Source of the DNA: Gammaproteobacteria bacterium
GTDB taxonomy: Bacteria; Pseudomonadota; Gammaproteobacteria; Steroidobacterales; SZUA-146
Length of the DNA stretch: 16,424 nucleotides
NCBI GenBank assembly: GCA_003228965.1
Contig: QIGP01000301.1
Location: 1 to 16,424, forward strand
Reading direction: 5' to 3'
Numbering within the stretch: the first letter of the stretch is position 1; the number at the start of each line of letters is the position of its first letter. Shown one piece after another: positions 7,841 through 14,617 of this stretch. The notes beneath the pieces are model-generated. The model did not search any database. It had not been told where the DNA came from and worked only from the letters and a program-made list of their open reading frames with translations. A program made the translations under genes and the position numbers.

Positions 7841-7915
7841 ATGAATAAAGCGGCATCTCGTTTGGGTGTTGATATCGGCGGTACGTTTATCGAAGGTACT
7901 CACTATGAGCGCTAA
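7841..7915 (+). pseudogene. N-terminal remnant of a hydantoinase/oxoprolinase (HyuA-like) gene
   Basis: A 24-codon frame, ATG at 7841 to TAA at 7913-7915, contains RLGVDIGGTFIEGTHYER. RLGVDIGGTF is the characteristic start of HyuA-type hydantoinase/oxoprolinase proteins (the ASKHA phosphate-binding motif), which normally run to about 650-700 residues. Here the match stops after about 18 residues and the frame runs straight into the ribosome site and ATG (7905) of the next gene. The likely history is a deletion that removed nearly all of the gene and left its first codons. It may still act as a short translated leader for the downstream oxidoreductase. Confidence 0.65.
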
Positions 7916-9122
7916 GTGGCCTACAACGCCCAGTCGTCAATCGTACGAAGTTGTTATTGTGGGGGGCGCGATGTTTGGTGCGTCCGTCGCCTGGTTTTTG
8001 GCCGACAACCCTGATTTTGACGGATCGATTCTTGTCGTAGAGAAAGATCCCAGCTACGCGAAGTCGTCCACGGCCCATACCAACAGCTGCATGCGACAGC
8101 AATTTTCCAATGAGATTAATGTGCGCATATCTCAATTTGCTGCTGATTTTGTGAAGAATTTCCGGCGCTACATGCGCAACGACCCTCTGGCACCCGAATT
8201 GTCCATCCAGAGCTACGGCTACATGTATCTGGCCGACAGCGAAGTCTTTGCCAACGTGCTACGCACATCGCATGAGTTGCAGGTGCGGTGCGGGGCGGGC
8301 ACTAAACTTATGAGTCCCGATGAGATAAAGCGCGACTATCCGTTTTACCATGTCGATGACATTATTCTTGGCAGTCATAATCTGGTGGACGAAGGTTATT
8401 GGGACTGCGTGGCTGTGTTCGACGGCTGGCGCCGATCGGCAAGTCAACAGGGCGCGGAATACGTGGCTAACGAAGTAGTCGCAATGAGCCGAAATTCACA
8501 AAGCACCCGGATTGAGAGTCTCACACTAAAGTCGGGTGAAGTTATTAACTGCGGCACCGTGGTCAACGCCTCGGGTCCGCGGGCAGCAAACACTGCCCGC
8601 ATGGCGGGTATCGAGCTTCCTGTTGAACCGCGGAAACGCTACACGTATATATTCGCAGCGGAGCAGCCTTTAGACCGGGACCTTCCTTTAACCATCGACC
8701 CGTTGGGAATCCATGTTCGCACGGATGGCCAGCACTATCTCGCAGGCTGCGCCCCGGACGTGGACGTCGCTGTAGACTACGACGATTTTGTGGAGGACCA
8801 CAGCTTGTGGGAGGAGAAAGTATGGCCAATAATTGCCACGCGAATTCCGCAGTTCGAAGCAATCAAACTGCTTAATTCGTGGGTAGGACACTATTCCTAC
8901 AATGCGTTCGACCACAACGCAATTTTAGGTCCGCATACACAAATCGAGAACTTTATTTTTGTAAACGGTTTCTCCGGTCACGGATTGCAGCAGTCGCCGG
9001 CGATGGGTCGTGGAACTGCGGAGCTCATTGCGTACGGAGAATACCGTACGCTCGATTTGTCACCGTTCAATTATGAACGGATTGAAAAACAAGAACCGTT
9101 TGTTGAAAAGGCAGTGATATGA
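7905..9122 (+). CDS. FAD-dependent oxidoreductase, DAO family (FOXRED1/sarcosine-oxidase-like)
   Basis: About 405 aa from ATG 7905, chosen over the upstream in-frame GTG at 7866 because GAAGG (7892-7896) precedes it and the N-terminus then fits the family. The Rossmann FAD motif is VVIVGGAMFGAS (16-27), with E46 at the end of the second strand (LVVEKD) to bind the ribose. The middle glycine of the usual GxGxxG is Ala22. STAHTNSCMRQQFS and a C-terminal NGFSGHGLQQSPAMG match the flavin-contacting segments of DAO-family amine/amino-acid oxidases. It probably oxidises a secondary amine or N-methyl amino acid in the cytoplasm. It sits between HyuA and aldolase remnants and upstream of mmsA, and its stop (TGA 9120-9122) overlaps an ATG at 9119. 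Confidence 0.88.
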   Translation: MSAKWPTTPSRQSYEVVIVGGAMFGASVAWFLADNPDFDGSILVVEKDPSYAKSSTAHTNSCMRQQFSNEINVRISQFAADFVKNFRRYMRNDPLAPELSIQSYGYMYLADSEVFANVLRTSHELQVRCGAGTKLMSPDEIKRDYPFYHVDDIILGSHNLVDEGYWDCVAVFDGWRRSASQQGAEYVANEVVAMSRNSQSTRIESLTLKSGEVINCGTVVNASGPRAANTARMAGIELPVEPRKRYTYIFAAEQPLDRDLPLTIDPLGIHVRTDGQHYLAGCAPDVDVAVDYDDFVEDHSLWEEKVWPIIATRIPQFEAIKLLNSWVGHYSYNAFDHNAILGPHTQIENFIFVNGFSGHGLQQSPAMGRGTAELIAYGEYRTLDLSPFNYERIEKQEPFVEKAVI

Positions 9123-9129
9123 AACTTGA

Positions 9130-9414
9130 AATAAATTTGGTAACGCAAGCGATACTAACGTTATTGCCCGCCCCCAATGGAACGACCCGGTCTTGATTAA
9201 GCGCCTGCTCGATTTAGGTACGCCCGGATTGTTGTTTCCAATGATCCAGTCCGTTGAAGAAGAGACCACGGTCATCATGCAAATTGAAACGATAGATGCG
9301 CTTGAACGTGCTGAAGCGATAGCTGCCGTTGGCGGTGTTGACGGGATCTTTTTTGGGCCGGCCGATATTGCCGCGGCAATGAATATTATCTACGACAAAA
9401 AAGAACACGGCTAG
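9130..9414 (+). pseudogene. HpcH/HpaI-family aldolase remnant with internal deletions
   Basis: The frame encodes family-typical blocks in order but with parts missing. VIARPQWNDPVLIKRLLDLG, then LLFPMIQSVEEE, are joined directly to MQIETIDALERAEAIAAVGG and VDGIFFGPADIAAAM. In intact class II 2-oxo-acid aldolases (about 250 aa) roughly 45 residues (the RGVG...ATRYG and later stretch) lie between EEE and the QVET block. The first 60-70 residues and the C-terminal fifth are also absent; the frame ends NIIYDKKEHG. An ATG at 9119 overlapping the previous stop opens in a different frame and ends after 25 codons, possibly the original start. The product would lack most of the barrel, so it is very unlikely to be active. 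Confidence 0.8.
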
Positions 9415-9472
9415 TCCGGGGAAGGGCTAAACTAAACTACGCCAGTCATTCGATACAAAAAAGTGAGCAAAC

Positions 9473-10996
9473 GTGAGTAATAGCGATCAGTTAAATTCAT
9501 CCGCGATAGTCGGACATTTTATTAATGGTGTTGATGTGGCTGACGACCATCGGACGCAACCCGTGTTCGACCCCGCCACGGGAGCGGTTTCCAGGCGAGT
9601 GGCGATGGCCTCTACCGCAACCGTTTCCAGGGCAATTGATGCGGCGCAGGCCGCCTTTCCTGCCTGGCGAAACACGCCTCCGGCAAAACGAGCCGGCGTC
9701 ATGTTTCGGTTCAAGCAGCTACTTGAAGAGCACCAGGACGAGATTGCAGCAGCGATTACCAGTGAGCACGGGAAAGTCGTTGACGATGCTAAAGGCGAGT
9801 TTCAAAGAGGCGTTGAGGTAGTGGATTACGCCTGTGGAATTGCCGAGCTGTTAAAGGGCGAGCACTCACGAAATGCCGGGCCTGGCATTGACAGTTGGTC
9901 CGAGTTTCAGCCGTTGGGTGTAGTCGCTGGTATTACGCCGTTTAATTTCCCGGCCATGGTACCGATGTGGATGTATCCCATGGCCATTGCGTGTGGCAAT
10001 ACATTTGTGCTGAAGCCGTCCGAAAAAGATCCAACGGCGCCGCTTTTAATTGCCCGGTTGTTTAAGCAAGCAGGACTACCTGACGGTGTTTTCAATGTGG
10101 TTAATGGTGACAAAGAAGCGGTTGACGAGCTGTTACGCGACAAGCGAATTCAGGCGTTAAGTTTTGTCGGTTCCACGCCGATTGCAGAACATATTTATAC
10201 AACCGGGACAGCAAACGGAAAGCGCGTTCAGGCTCTTGGTGGTGCGAAGAATCATGCTGTCGTCATGCCTGATGCCGATCTTGATAATGTTGTCAGTGCG
10301 TTAATGGGTGCTGCTTACGGCTCGTGCGGCGAACGCTGTATGGCGATTTCTGTGGCCGTTTGTGTGGGCGATGAAACTGCTGACGCGGTGGTTAGTGGAT
10401 TGAAAGCGAGGCTACATTTGCTAAAGGTGGGTCCTGGCAGCGACTCAGGTAACGATATGGGTCCGTTAATTACGCAAGTGCATCGGGACAAGGTTAAGGG
10501 ATACGTAGATTATGGCGTCGAGGAAGGCGCAGAGCTTGTTGTTGATGGCAGAGCCTTGGTAGTAGAGGGTTGCGAGAGTGGCTTCTTTCTCGGCGGGTGC
10601 CTGTTTGATCGAGTGACGAATAATATGAAAATTTATCAAGAAGAAATATTCGGTCCTGTGTTGTGTGTGGTTCGAGCCGAATCTGAAGATCAGGCGCTTC
10701 AGCTTATTAACGAACACGAATACGGCAACGGCGCTTGTATTTTCACCAGGGACGGCGAGGCGGCACGTTACTTTTCCGATAATGTGCAGGCGGGCATGGT
10801 GGGCATTAACGTTCCTCTGCCGGTGCCTGTGGCCTATCACAGTTTTGGTGGTTGGAAGCGTTCACTGTTTGGCGACCTTTACGCCTACGGCCCCGACGCT
10901 GTTCGCTTTTACACGCGTAGAAAAACAATCACTCAGCGCTGGCCGTCAGGCGGTGTAAGAGAAAGCGCCCAGTTTTCGTTTCCATCTGGTTCTTAA
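9473..10996 (+). CDS. mmsA: Methylmalonate-semialdehyde dehydrogenase (CoA-acylating)
   Basis: A 507-aa aldehyde dehydrogenase with features of the MmsA/ALDH6 branch: GHFINGVDV at the start, WSEFQPLGVVAGITPFNFPA and the MVPMWMYPMAIACGNTFVLK block, SFVGSTPIAEHIY, and catalytic Cys289 in GSCGERCMAIS. The enzyme turns methylmalonate semialdehyde or malonate semialdehyde into propionyl-CoA or acetyl-CoA with NAD+ and CoA, in valine, pyrimidine, inositol or beta-alanine breakdown. The start is GTG at 9473 with only a weak ribosome site. It follows the aldolase remnant by 58 bp. Its intact state beside broken neighbours suggests it keeps an independent use. Confidence 0.93.
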   Translation: MSNSDQLNSSAIVGHFINGVDVADDHRTQPVFDPATGAVSRRVAMASTATVSRAIDAAQAAFPAWRNTPPAKRAGVMFRFKQLLEEHQDEIAAAITSEHGKVVDDAKGEFQRGVEVVDYACGIAELLKGEHSRNAGPGIDSWSEFQPLGVVAGITPFNFPAMVPMWMYPMAIACGNTFVLKPSEKDPTAPLLIARLFKQAGLPDGVFNVVNGDKEAVDELLRDKRIQALSFVGSTPIAEHIYTTGTANGKRVQALGGAKNHAVVMPDADLDNVVSALMGAAYGSCGERCMAISVAVCVGDETADAVVSGLKARLHLLKVGPGSDSGNDMGPLITQVHRDKVKGYVDYGVEEGAELVVDGRALVVEGCESGFFLGGCLFDRVTNNMKIYQEEIFGPVLCVVRAESEDQALQLINEHEYGNGACIFTRDGEAARYFSDNVQAGMVGINVPLPVPVAYHSFGGWKRSLFGDLYAYGPDAVRFYTRRKTITQRWPSGGVRESAQFSFPSGS

Positions 10997-11008
10997 GAGG
11001 CGCCCGGC

Positions 11009-11539
11009 TTGTTGGTTTTAAACCGACACTGCTTTGCTGTTATCGCGCTGCTGTGTGTTGGTGCTTGCGAGTCTGGTGCTGAACGCCAGTCTGAAGCTCC
11101 TGTTGTCAAGGGCACTCGACTTGAGAACGTTGTCGTAGACTACGTTAAGGACGGCGACAGTTTCACGGCGTTTTATGCGGGCCGCAAGATTGAGGTGCGT
11201 CTTTTTGGTATCGACTCGCCGGAAAAAGATCAGCCATACGCCAAAGAGTCGAGACTCGCGGCTGTGAAGTTGCTCGGAAACTCGAAGGTCTATTTGGTCG
11301 TTAAAGATCGGGATCGATATCAAAGAGTAGTCGCAGAAGTGTTTCTTAAAAACCAGGGAGTATCCGTGAATCTACAGCTGGTTGAGCAGGGAGCTGCTTG
11401 GGTGTACCGCAAATACAGTGATGCTCCGTGGTTTATCTCGGCCGAAGAAAGAGCCCGGAAAAGCCGTGTGGGATTGTGGTCGCTGCCTGAGTCCGAGCGA
11501 ATTGAGCCATGGACGTGGCGTAAAAACAACAAAAAATAG
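11009..11539 (+). CDS. Thermonuclease-like (SNase fold) lipoprotein
   Basis: A 176-aa protein starting with TTG at 11009, with AAGAGG (10995-11000) 8 nt upstream. The N-terminus has a hydrophobic signal and a lipobox VGAC with lipidation cysteine C20. The remainder is a staphylococcal-nuclease domain. Arg64, Asp69 and Glu72 in VRLFGIDSPE correspond to R35, D40 and E43 of the Staphylococcus enzyme, and Arg106 in DRYQRVVAEVF to R87, so the active site is complete. The expected activity is Ca2+-dependent cleavage of DNA or RNA on the outside of a membrane. The C-terminus ends in a basic RKNNKK just before a truncated DUF6174-like frame. Confidence 0.88.
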   Translation: MLVLNRHCFAVIALLCVGACESGAERQSEAPVVKGTRLENVVVDYVKDGDSFTAFYAGRKIEVRLFGIDSPEKDQPYAKESRLAAVKLLGNSKVYLVVKDRDRYQRVVAEVFLKNQGVSVNLQLVEQGAAWVYRKYSDAPWFISAEERARKSRVGLWSLPESERIEPWTWRKNNKK

Positions 11540-11540
11540 A

Positions 11541-11813
11541 CTCGCTACGTCTATTGTCGTTAACGTTCGGGACGGAGTTGTCGCCAGCGCCTTCTTTTCA
11601 CCAAGCGGCGTCTTGCTGAGTACGGAGCGACTGGTGCTTGAGCGCACTGTCGATGAGTTTTTCGGTTTTATTCAAACAGGGCTGGATGATCCATACGAAA
11701 AAATGGACGTCGCTTATGACGATCAATTAGGCTTTCCTGTGTCCTTGGATGTTGACCAATCGGCTGGTCTTGCCGATGACGAAGTGGTTTACAGTATCGG
11801 TAGCTTCCAATAA
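11541..11813 (+). pseudogene. DUF6174-like protein remnant lacking its N-terminus
   Basis: Directly after the nuclease stop (TAG 11537-11539), another frame reads IVVNVRDGVVASAFF, then TVDEFFGFIQTGLDDPYEKM, DVAYDDQLGFPVSLDVD and DDEVVYSIGSFQ. This matches the second half of DUF6174 proteins (VTVRDGVVVSA..., TVDELFDLI, VTYDPTYGYPTSIYID, DDE..Y.V). The family's first half, with its signal peptide and the Y-x-Y-T-L-x(n)-C-x-C motif, is missing. No ATG, GTG or TTG lies at a sensible position; the frame simply extends back inside the nuclease gene. It was probably cut by a deletion that brought it against the nuclease gene. Confidence 0.65.
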
Positions 11814-11924
11814 TGCGGTCATATCATTCCTGAGAATTAACCAGATCATTTTACCCTGCGGCGATCAAGCCACTTTGCATTTCGTGGCTACAACGCTTTA
11901 ATAGAGTTTTGGCAGGGGAAGGGT

Positions 11925-13184
11925 ATGAATCAGTCTCGGAATCTGCGTGTGCACTTGGTCGCTCAAAGTCGATTTGGCGCCAGCTTGTTTTTAGCCCTTG
12001 CGCTTACGGCGTGCGGCGGAGGTAGTGGGGGCGAATCCATAACGCCTGCACCAACACCGCCGCCTACAACTCCACCGGTAACTGCGGCACCTGACATTGC
12101 GGTAAACAAAGTTTTTCCCGCGCTCAGTTTCAGCCTGCCGGTAGCACTCAAGCAGGCACCGAGCGACGCAAGTCGCTGGTTTGTCGTGGAGAAGCGCGGC
12201 ACCGTTCAGGTCTTTGATAACAGTGATGCCACTGCGACCACGAGTGTTTTTCTGGACATTTCAGCCCAGGTTAACGCCGACCGATCGGAATCCGGTTTGC
12301 TTGGAATGGCGTTTCACCCGCAATTTCCGGCAACGCCCGAAGTATATGTCTCGTACAACGCCACGGGCCCAACGTTGAGCTCCGTAATAGCACGGTTTCG
12401 TCTCGATGCTAGCGGGTTGGCACTCGACCCTGCTTCTGAAGAAGTGCTGCTCAGATTTGATCAGCCGCAAAGCAATCACAACGGTGGCGATATTGCGTTT
12501 GGGCCTACCGGCTTGTTGTACGCAAGTTTTGGCGACGGCGGCGGCGGAGGCGATCCGGACGAAAACGGCCAGGACACAAGCAATTTGTTTGGCACCGTGA
12601 TACGCATAGACGCCGATGGTCCGGCGCCGTACACAATTCCATCCGACAATCCGTTCGCATCAGGAGCATCGTGCCGGCAGGGTGCAGCGTCGTCGTCCTG
12701 CGCCGAAATTTTCGCGTGGGGTTTCCGCAATCCCTGGCGCATGAGTTTCGATGCTTCTACGGCCGCTTTATGGTTGGGCGATGTGGGTCAGGGGGCGTGG
12801 GAAGAAATTGACCGGGTCACTCTAGGCGGTAATTACGGCTGGAACGACCGCGAAGGCGCGAACTGTTTCGATCCGTCAGTTGGGTGTGCCCTTGGGTTTG
12901 AAGAGCCCGTTACCCAATACGATCACTCACTTGGCCAGTCCATAACGGGTGGCTACGTCTATCGCGGTACCGACATTGCCGGTCTTGCTGGTTGGTATGT
13001 GTTCGCCGATTTCGTGTCTGGCACTTTGTTTGCGGTAGCAGCCGATGCTCAACCTACGGTAGTGCCGCAGACGATTGGCAATGCCGGATTTAATGTTTCT
13101 GCATTTGCCGTCGATACTGACGGGAAACTGTTCTTACTTGATTACGGTGCCGGTGAGATTTACCAGGTGGTTGCAGTGCCGTAG
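11925..13184 (+). CDS. PQQ-dependent sugar dehydrogenase-like beta-propeller lipoprotein (GSDH family)
   Basis: A 419-aa protein with a lipoprotein signal ending LALALTAC (C30), a low-complexity Gly and Pro/Thr linker (residues 31-52), and a six-bladed propeller of the GSDH/Hedgehog-interacting type. Diagnostic blocks are ESGLLGMAFHPQF, SNHNGGDIAFGPTGLLY (H185 aligns with the catalytic His of soluble glucose dehydrogenase), FGDGGGGGDP, AWGFRNPWRMSFD, WLGDVGQGAWEEID and GGNYGWNDREG. Such proteins (for example YliI/Asd) oxidise sugars with PQQ at the cell surface. No PQQ-synthesis gene is in view. The ribosome site AGGGGAAG is just before ATG 11925. It is probably transcribed alone; the 111-bp upstream gap holds no clear promoter. 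Confidence 0.9.
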   Translation: MNQSRNLRVHLVAQSRFGASLFLALALTACGGGSGGESITPAPTPPPTTPPVTAAPDIAVNKVFPALSFSLPVALKQAPSDASRWFVVEKRGTVQVFDNSDATATTSVFLDISAQVNADRSESGLLGMAFHPQFPATPEVYVSYNATGPTLSSVIARFRLDASGLALDPASEEVLLRFDQPQSNHNGGDIAFGPTGLLYASFGDGGGGGDPDENGQDTSNLFGTVIRIDADGPAPYTIPSDNPFASGASCRQGAASSSCAEIFAWGFRNPWRMSFDASTAALWLGDVGQGAWEEIDRVTLGGNYGWNDREGANCFDPSVGCALGFEEPVTQYDHSLGQSITGGYVYRGTDIAGLAGWYVFADFVSGTLFAVAADAQPTVVPQTIGNAGFNVSAFAVDTDGKLFLLDYGAGEIYQVVAVP

Positions 13185-13188
13185 GGGC

Positions 13189-13416
13189 TCAATGGACACT
13201 TAGCTTTACCTTACCCAGACGCTTAATCCGTCGCCGGACCTTCTCACCATAAATTGCATCCCGATCGCGCAACAAGTAGCGCGCAGCGGAATCGAAAGGA
13301 AACGCCTCTACCAATTGTTGAGCAGTCCACTGTGTAGCAGGGTGCTCGGTCACATTGTGAACTGCTGGCGTAGCGCCAAATTCTCTATTATCAATTGACG
13401 CCGTGACTTGAATCAA
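13189..13416 (-). pseudogene. Fragment of an rve-type (DDE) integrase/transposase
   Basis: A 75-codon frame contains VHNVTEHPATQWTAQQLVEA, FPFDSAARYLLRDRDAIYG and EKVRRRIKRLG. These are blocks from the middle of a widespread integrase-core protein, including the second catalytic Asp in LRDRDAIYG. Intact members continue to ...APRSPWQNPYVERLIGSIRREC with the catalytic Glu and have a first Asp upstream. Here both ends are replaced by unrelated codons, so only about 60 of more than 300 residues remain. It is a dead remnant that marks past mobile-element activity next to the IS6 copy. Confidence 0.75.
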
Positions 13417-13717
13417 GAATGAACAAAAGCGGCTATGTGGAGAAAAAATGACATGCCTGCCATCCTCTATCTATGACCTAAAATAGTCAAGAAATTCAAC
13501 ACGATTGTATTTACAGGAGGGACAGCCTCGGATAATACCAAGAAGGTAACTGATAGAGGAAGTAGTGAGCACGTTCCAGCTGGTAAATCCGGTTGGCCAA
13601 CTAGTTCCAATACGAAAACAGAGGGTTTGAAACGTTGGTTACGCGGTGGATGCTCCATATTGGGTTCTGAAGCAGGTTCAATGAAAAAGGAATTTCGGCT
13701 GTTAGATTCCACCGGAT
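13417..13717. other. Unassigned stretch between integrase fragment and IS6 element
   Basis: About 300 bp with no recognised gene. One plus-strand frame is open for 94 codons (13477-13758, including VKKFNTIVFTGGTASDNTKK and LKRWLRGGCSILGSEAGSMK) and runs into the IS. It lacks a good start, its only ATG being at 13681, and I recognise no family. The minus strand is also open over the same stretch. It could be the tail or head of a gene cut by the insertion sequence. Confidence 0.4.
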
Positions 13718-13718
13718 C

Positions 13719-13738
13719 GTTCCGGCAACTTAACTTTA
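13719..13738 (+). repeat. Left inverted end of the IS6 element
   Basis: GTTCCGGCAACTTAACTTTA pairs with the reverse complement of the right end (GTTTTGTCAACTTAACGTTT) at about 15 of 20 positions, including CAACTTAAC without mismatch. The outermost bases do not match fully, so the exact boundary is uncertain. Confidence 0.6.
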
Positions 13739-13757
13739 GATATTTTATACTACTGGT

Positions 13758-14441
13758 ATGAACACTTACAAACGGCATCGTTTTCCACCCGAAATAATCA
13801 GCTACGCCGTGTGGCTGTACTTTAGATTTAATCTCAGCCATCGCGATGTCGAAGATCTGTTGGCGCAACGTAACGTCACCGTCAGCTATGAAACCATCCG
13901 CCGCTGGTGTATCAAGTTTGGCGCCACATACGCCAGGCGGTTAAGACGTAAACACCAAGGTTATGGTGATACTTTTTATCTGGACGAAGTGTTTGTAAAA
14001 ATTCGAGGACAACAGCATTATTTGTGGCGAACGGTTGATCAGAATGGTGAGGTGGTGGATGTGTTTTTACAAAGGCGACGCGACAGCGTGGCAGCAAAAC
14101 GATTCTTTAGGCGACTGCTGAGATCGCATGGTCAAGAGCCACGAAAGATCGTCACTGACAAACTTGGGAGCTATGTCGTAGCGCATCGAGAGTTGATACC
14201 GGATGTTATTTACGACACGTCGAAGTACGCCAACAACCGAGTCGAGCAATCGCACGAACCCACCCGAGTGAGGGAGCGTGTGATGCGACAATTTAAATCG
14301 TTTCGACACGCGCAACAATTTTTAGGCGTGCACGCGGTCGTGCACAATGTGTTTAACCTGGGAAGGCACTTGGTGCGTGCAGGGCATTACAGAAACCTTA
14401 GGGAAGGTGCGTTCAGACTTTGGGCAACAGCAGTAGCTTAA
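13758..14441 (+). CDS. IS6-family transposase
   Basis: A 227-aa DDE transposase. An N-terminal helix-turn-helix region (SHRDVEDLLAQRNVTVSYET) precedes a catalytic core with D76 in FYLDEVFVKIRG, D134 in VTDKLGSY and E163 in NNRVEQSHEPTRVRER. The D-to-E spacing of 29 residues and the NNR-x-E-x-SH-x-PTR-x-RER block are those of the IS6 subgroup that includes many proteobacterial chromosomal copies. The length is close to the family norm (about 230-240) with no frameshift, so it looks functional. The ATG at 13758 lies about 20 bp inside the left end, usual for compact IS6 elements. Confidence 0.92.
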   Translation: MNTYKRHRFPPEIISYAVWLYFRFNLSHRDVEDLLAQRNVTVSYETIRRWCIKFGATYARRLRRKHQGYGDTFYLDEVFVKIRGQQHYLWRTVDQNGEVVDVFLQRRRDSVAAKRFFRRLLRSHGQEPRKIVTDKLGSYVVAHRELIPDVIYDTSKYANNRVEQSHEPTRVRERVMRQFKSFRHAQQFLGVHAVVHNVFNLGRHLVRAGHYRNLREGAFRLWATAVA

Positions 14442-14471
14442 GCTTACAGGCTAAATATTCTTTGGTGCAGA

Positions 14472-14491
14472 AACGTTAAGTTGACAAAACC
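14472..14491 (-). repeat. Right inverted end of the IS6 element
   Basis: Read on the minus strand this is GGTTTTGTCAACTTAACGTT, with the GG start common to IS6 ends. AAGTTGAC at 14478-14485 is repeated inverted as GTCAACTT at 14503-14510 just outside the element, an 8-bp arm pair whose meaning is unclear. Confidence 0.6.
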
Positions 14492-14617
14492 TTTGCTTGA
14501 ACGTCAACTTCCCGGCTATTGAGTTGCTCCAATATAGGGTAAAGTAAATCTATAACTGTGCTGGCAAACATTACCCAACAAATGCAATAAGAGCCCACTA
14601 GGTACGAATGTTGAACA
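14492..14617. other. Spacer between IS6 element and SEFIR-NB-ARC gene
   Basis: 126 bp, mildly AT-rich. A TTGACA hexamer lies at 14481-14486 inside the IS end, pointing towards the gene, but no good -10 follows at 16-18 bp. No strong Shine-Dalgarno sequence precedes the ATG at 14618. The promoter of the downstream gene is therefore not identified, and an outward IS promoter is possible but not shown. Confidence 0.4.

Larger units (their letters stand above)
13718..14491 (+). mobile_element. IS6-family insertion sequence, about 774 bp
   Basis: One transposase gene is flanked by imperfect inverted ends sharing CAACTTAAC: left near 13719-13738, right near 14472-14491. The length and single-gene layout fit IS6 elements. 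No 8-bp target duplication is seen at these borders (left flank ACCGGATC, right flank TTTGCTTG), so the copy has either recombined since insertion or the borders are off by a few bases. IS6 elements are known for causing adjacent deletions and cointegrates. Confidence 0.75.

Noticed and set aside
7866..7904. Upstream GTG start for the FAD oxidoreductase
   Set aside because: These codons overlap the HyuA remnant in another frame. The ATG at 7905 has a good GAAGG site and gives a normal family N-terminus.
11868..11889. AGCCAC...GTGGCT hairpin upstream of the GSDH gene
   Set aside because: Only 6-bp arms with a 10-nt loop and no U-tract; too weak to call a terminator.
13467..13868. 133-codon minus-strand frame overlapping the IS6 left end
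   Set aside because: It crosses the IS border and overlaps the transposase start antisense, so it cannot be an ancestral gene in one piece. No motif recognised.
14478..14510. AAGTTGAC / GTCAACTT inverted pair at the IS right end as an attachment site or operator
   Set aside because: It is only an 8-bp match overlapping the IS end, with no second copy at the left side to support an attachment site.
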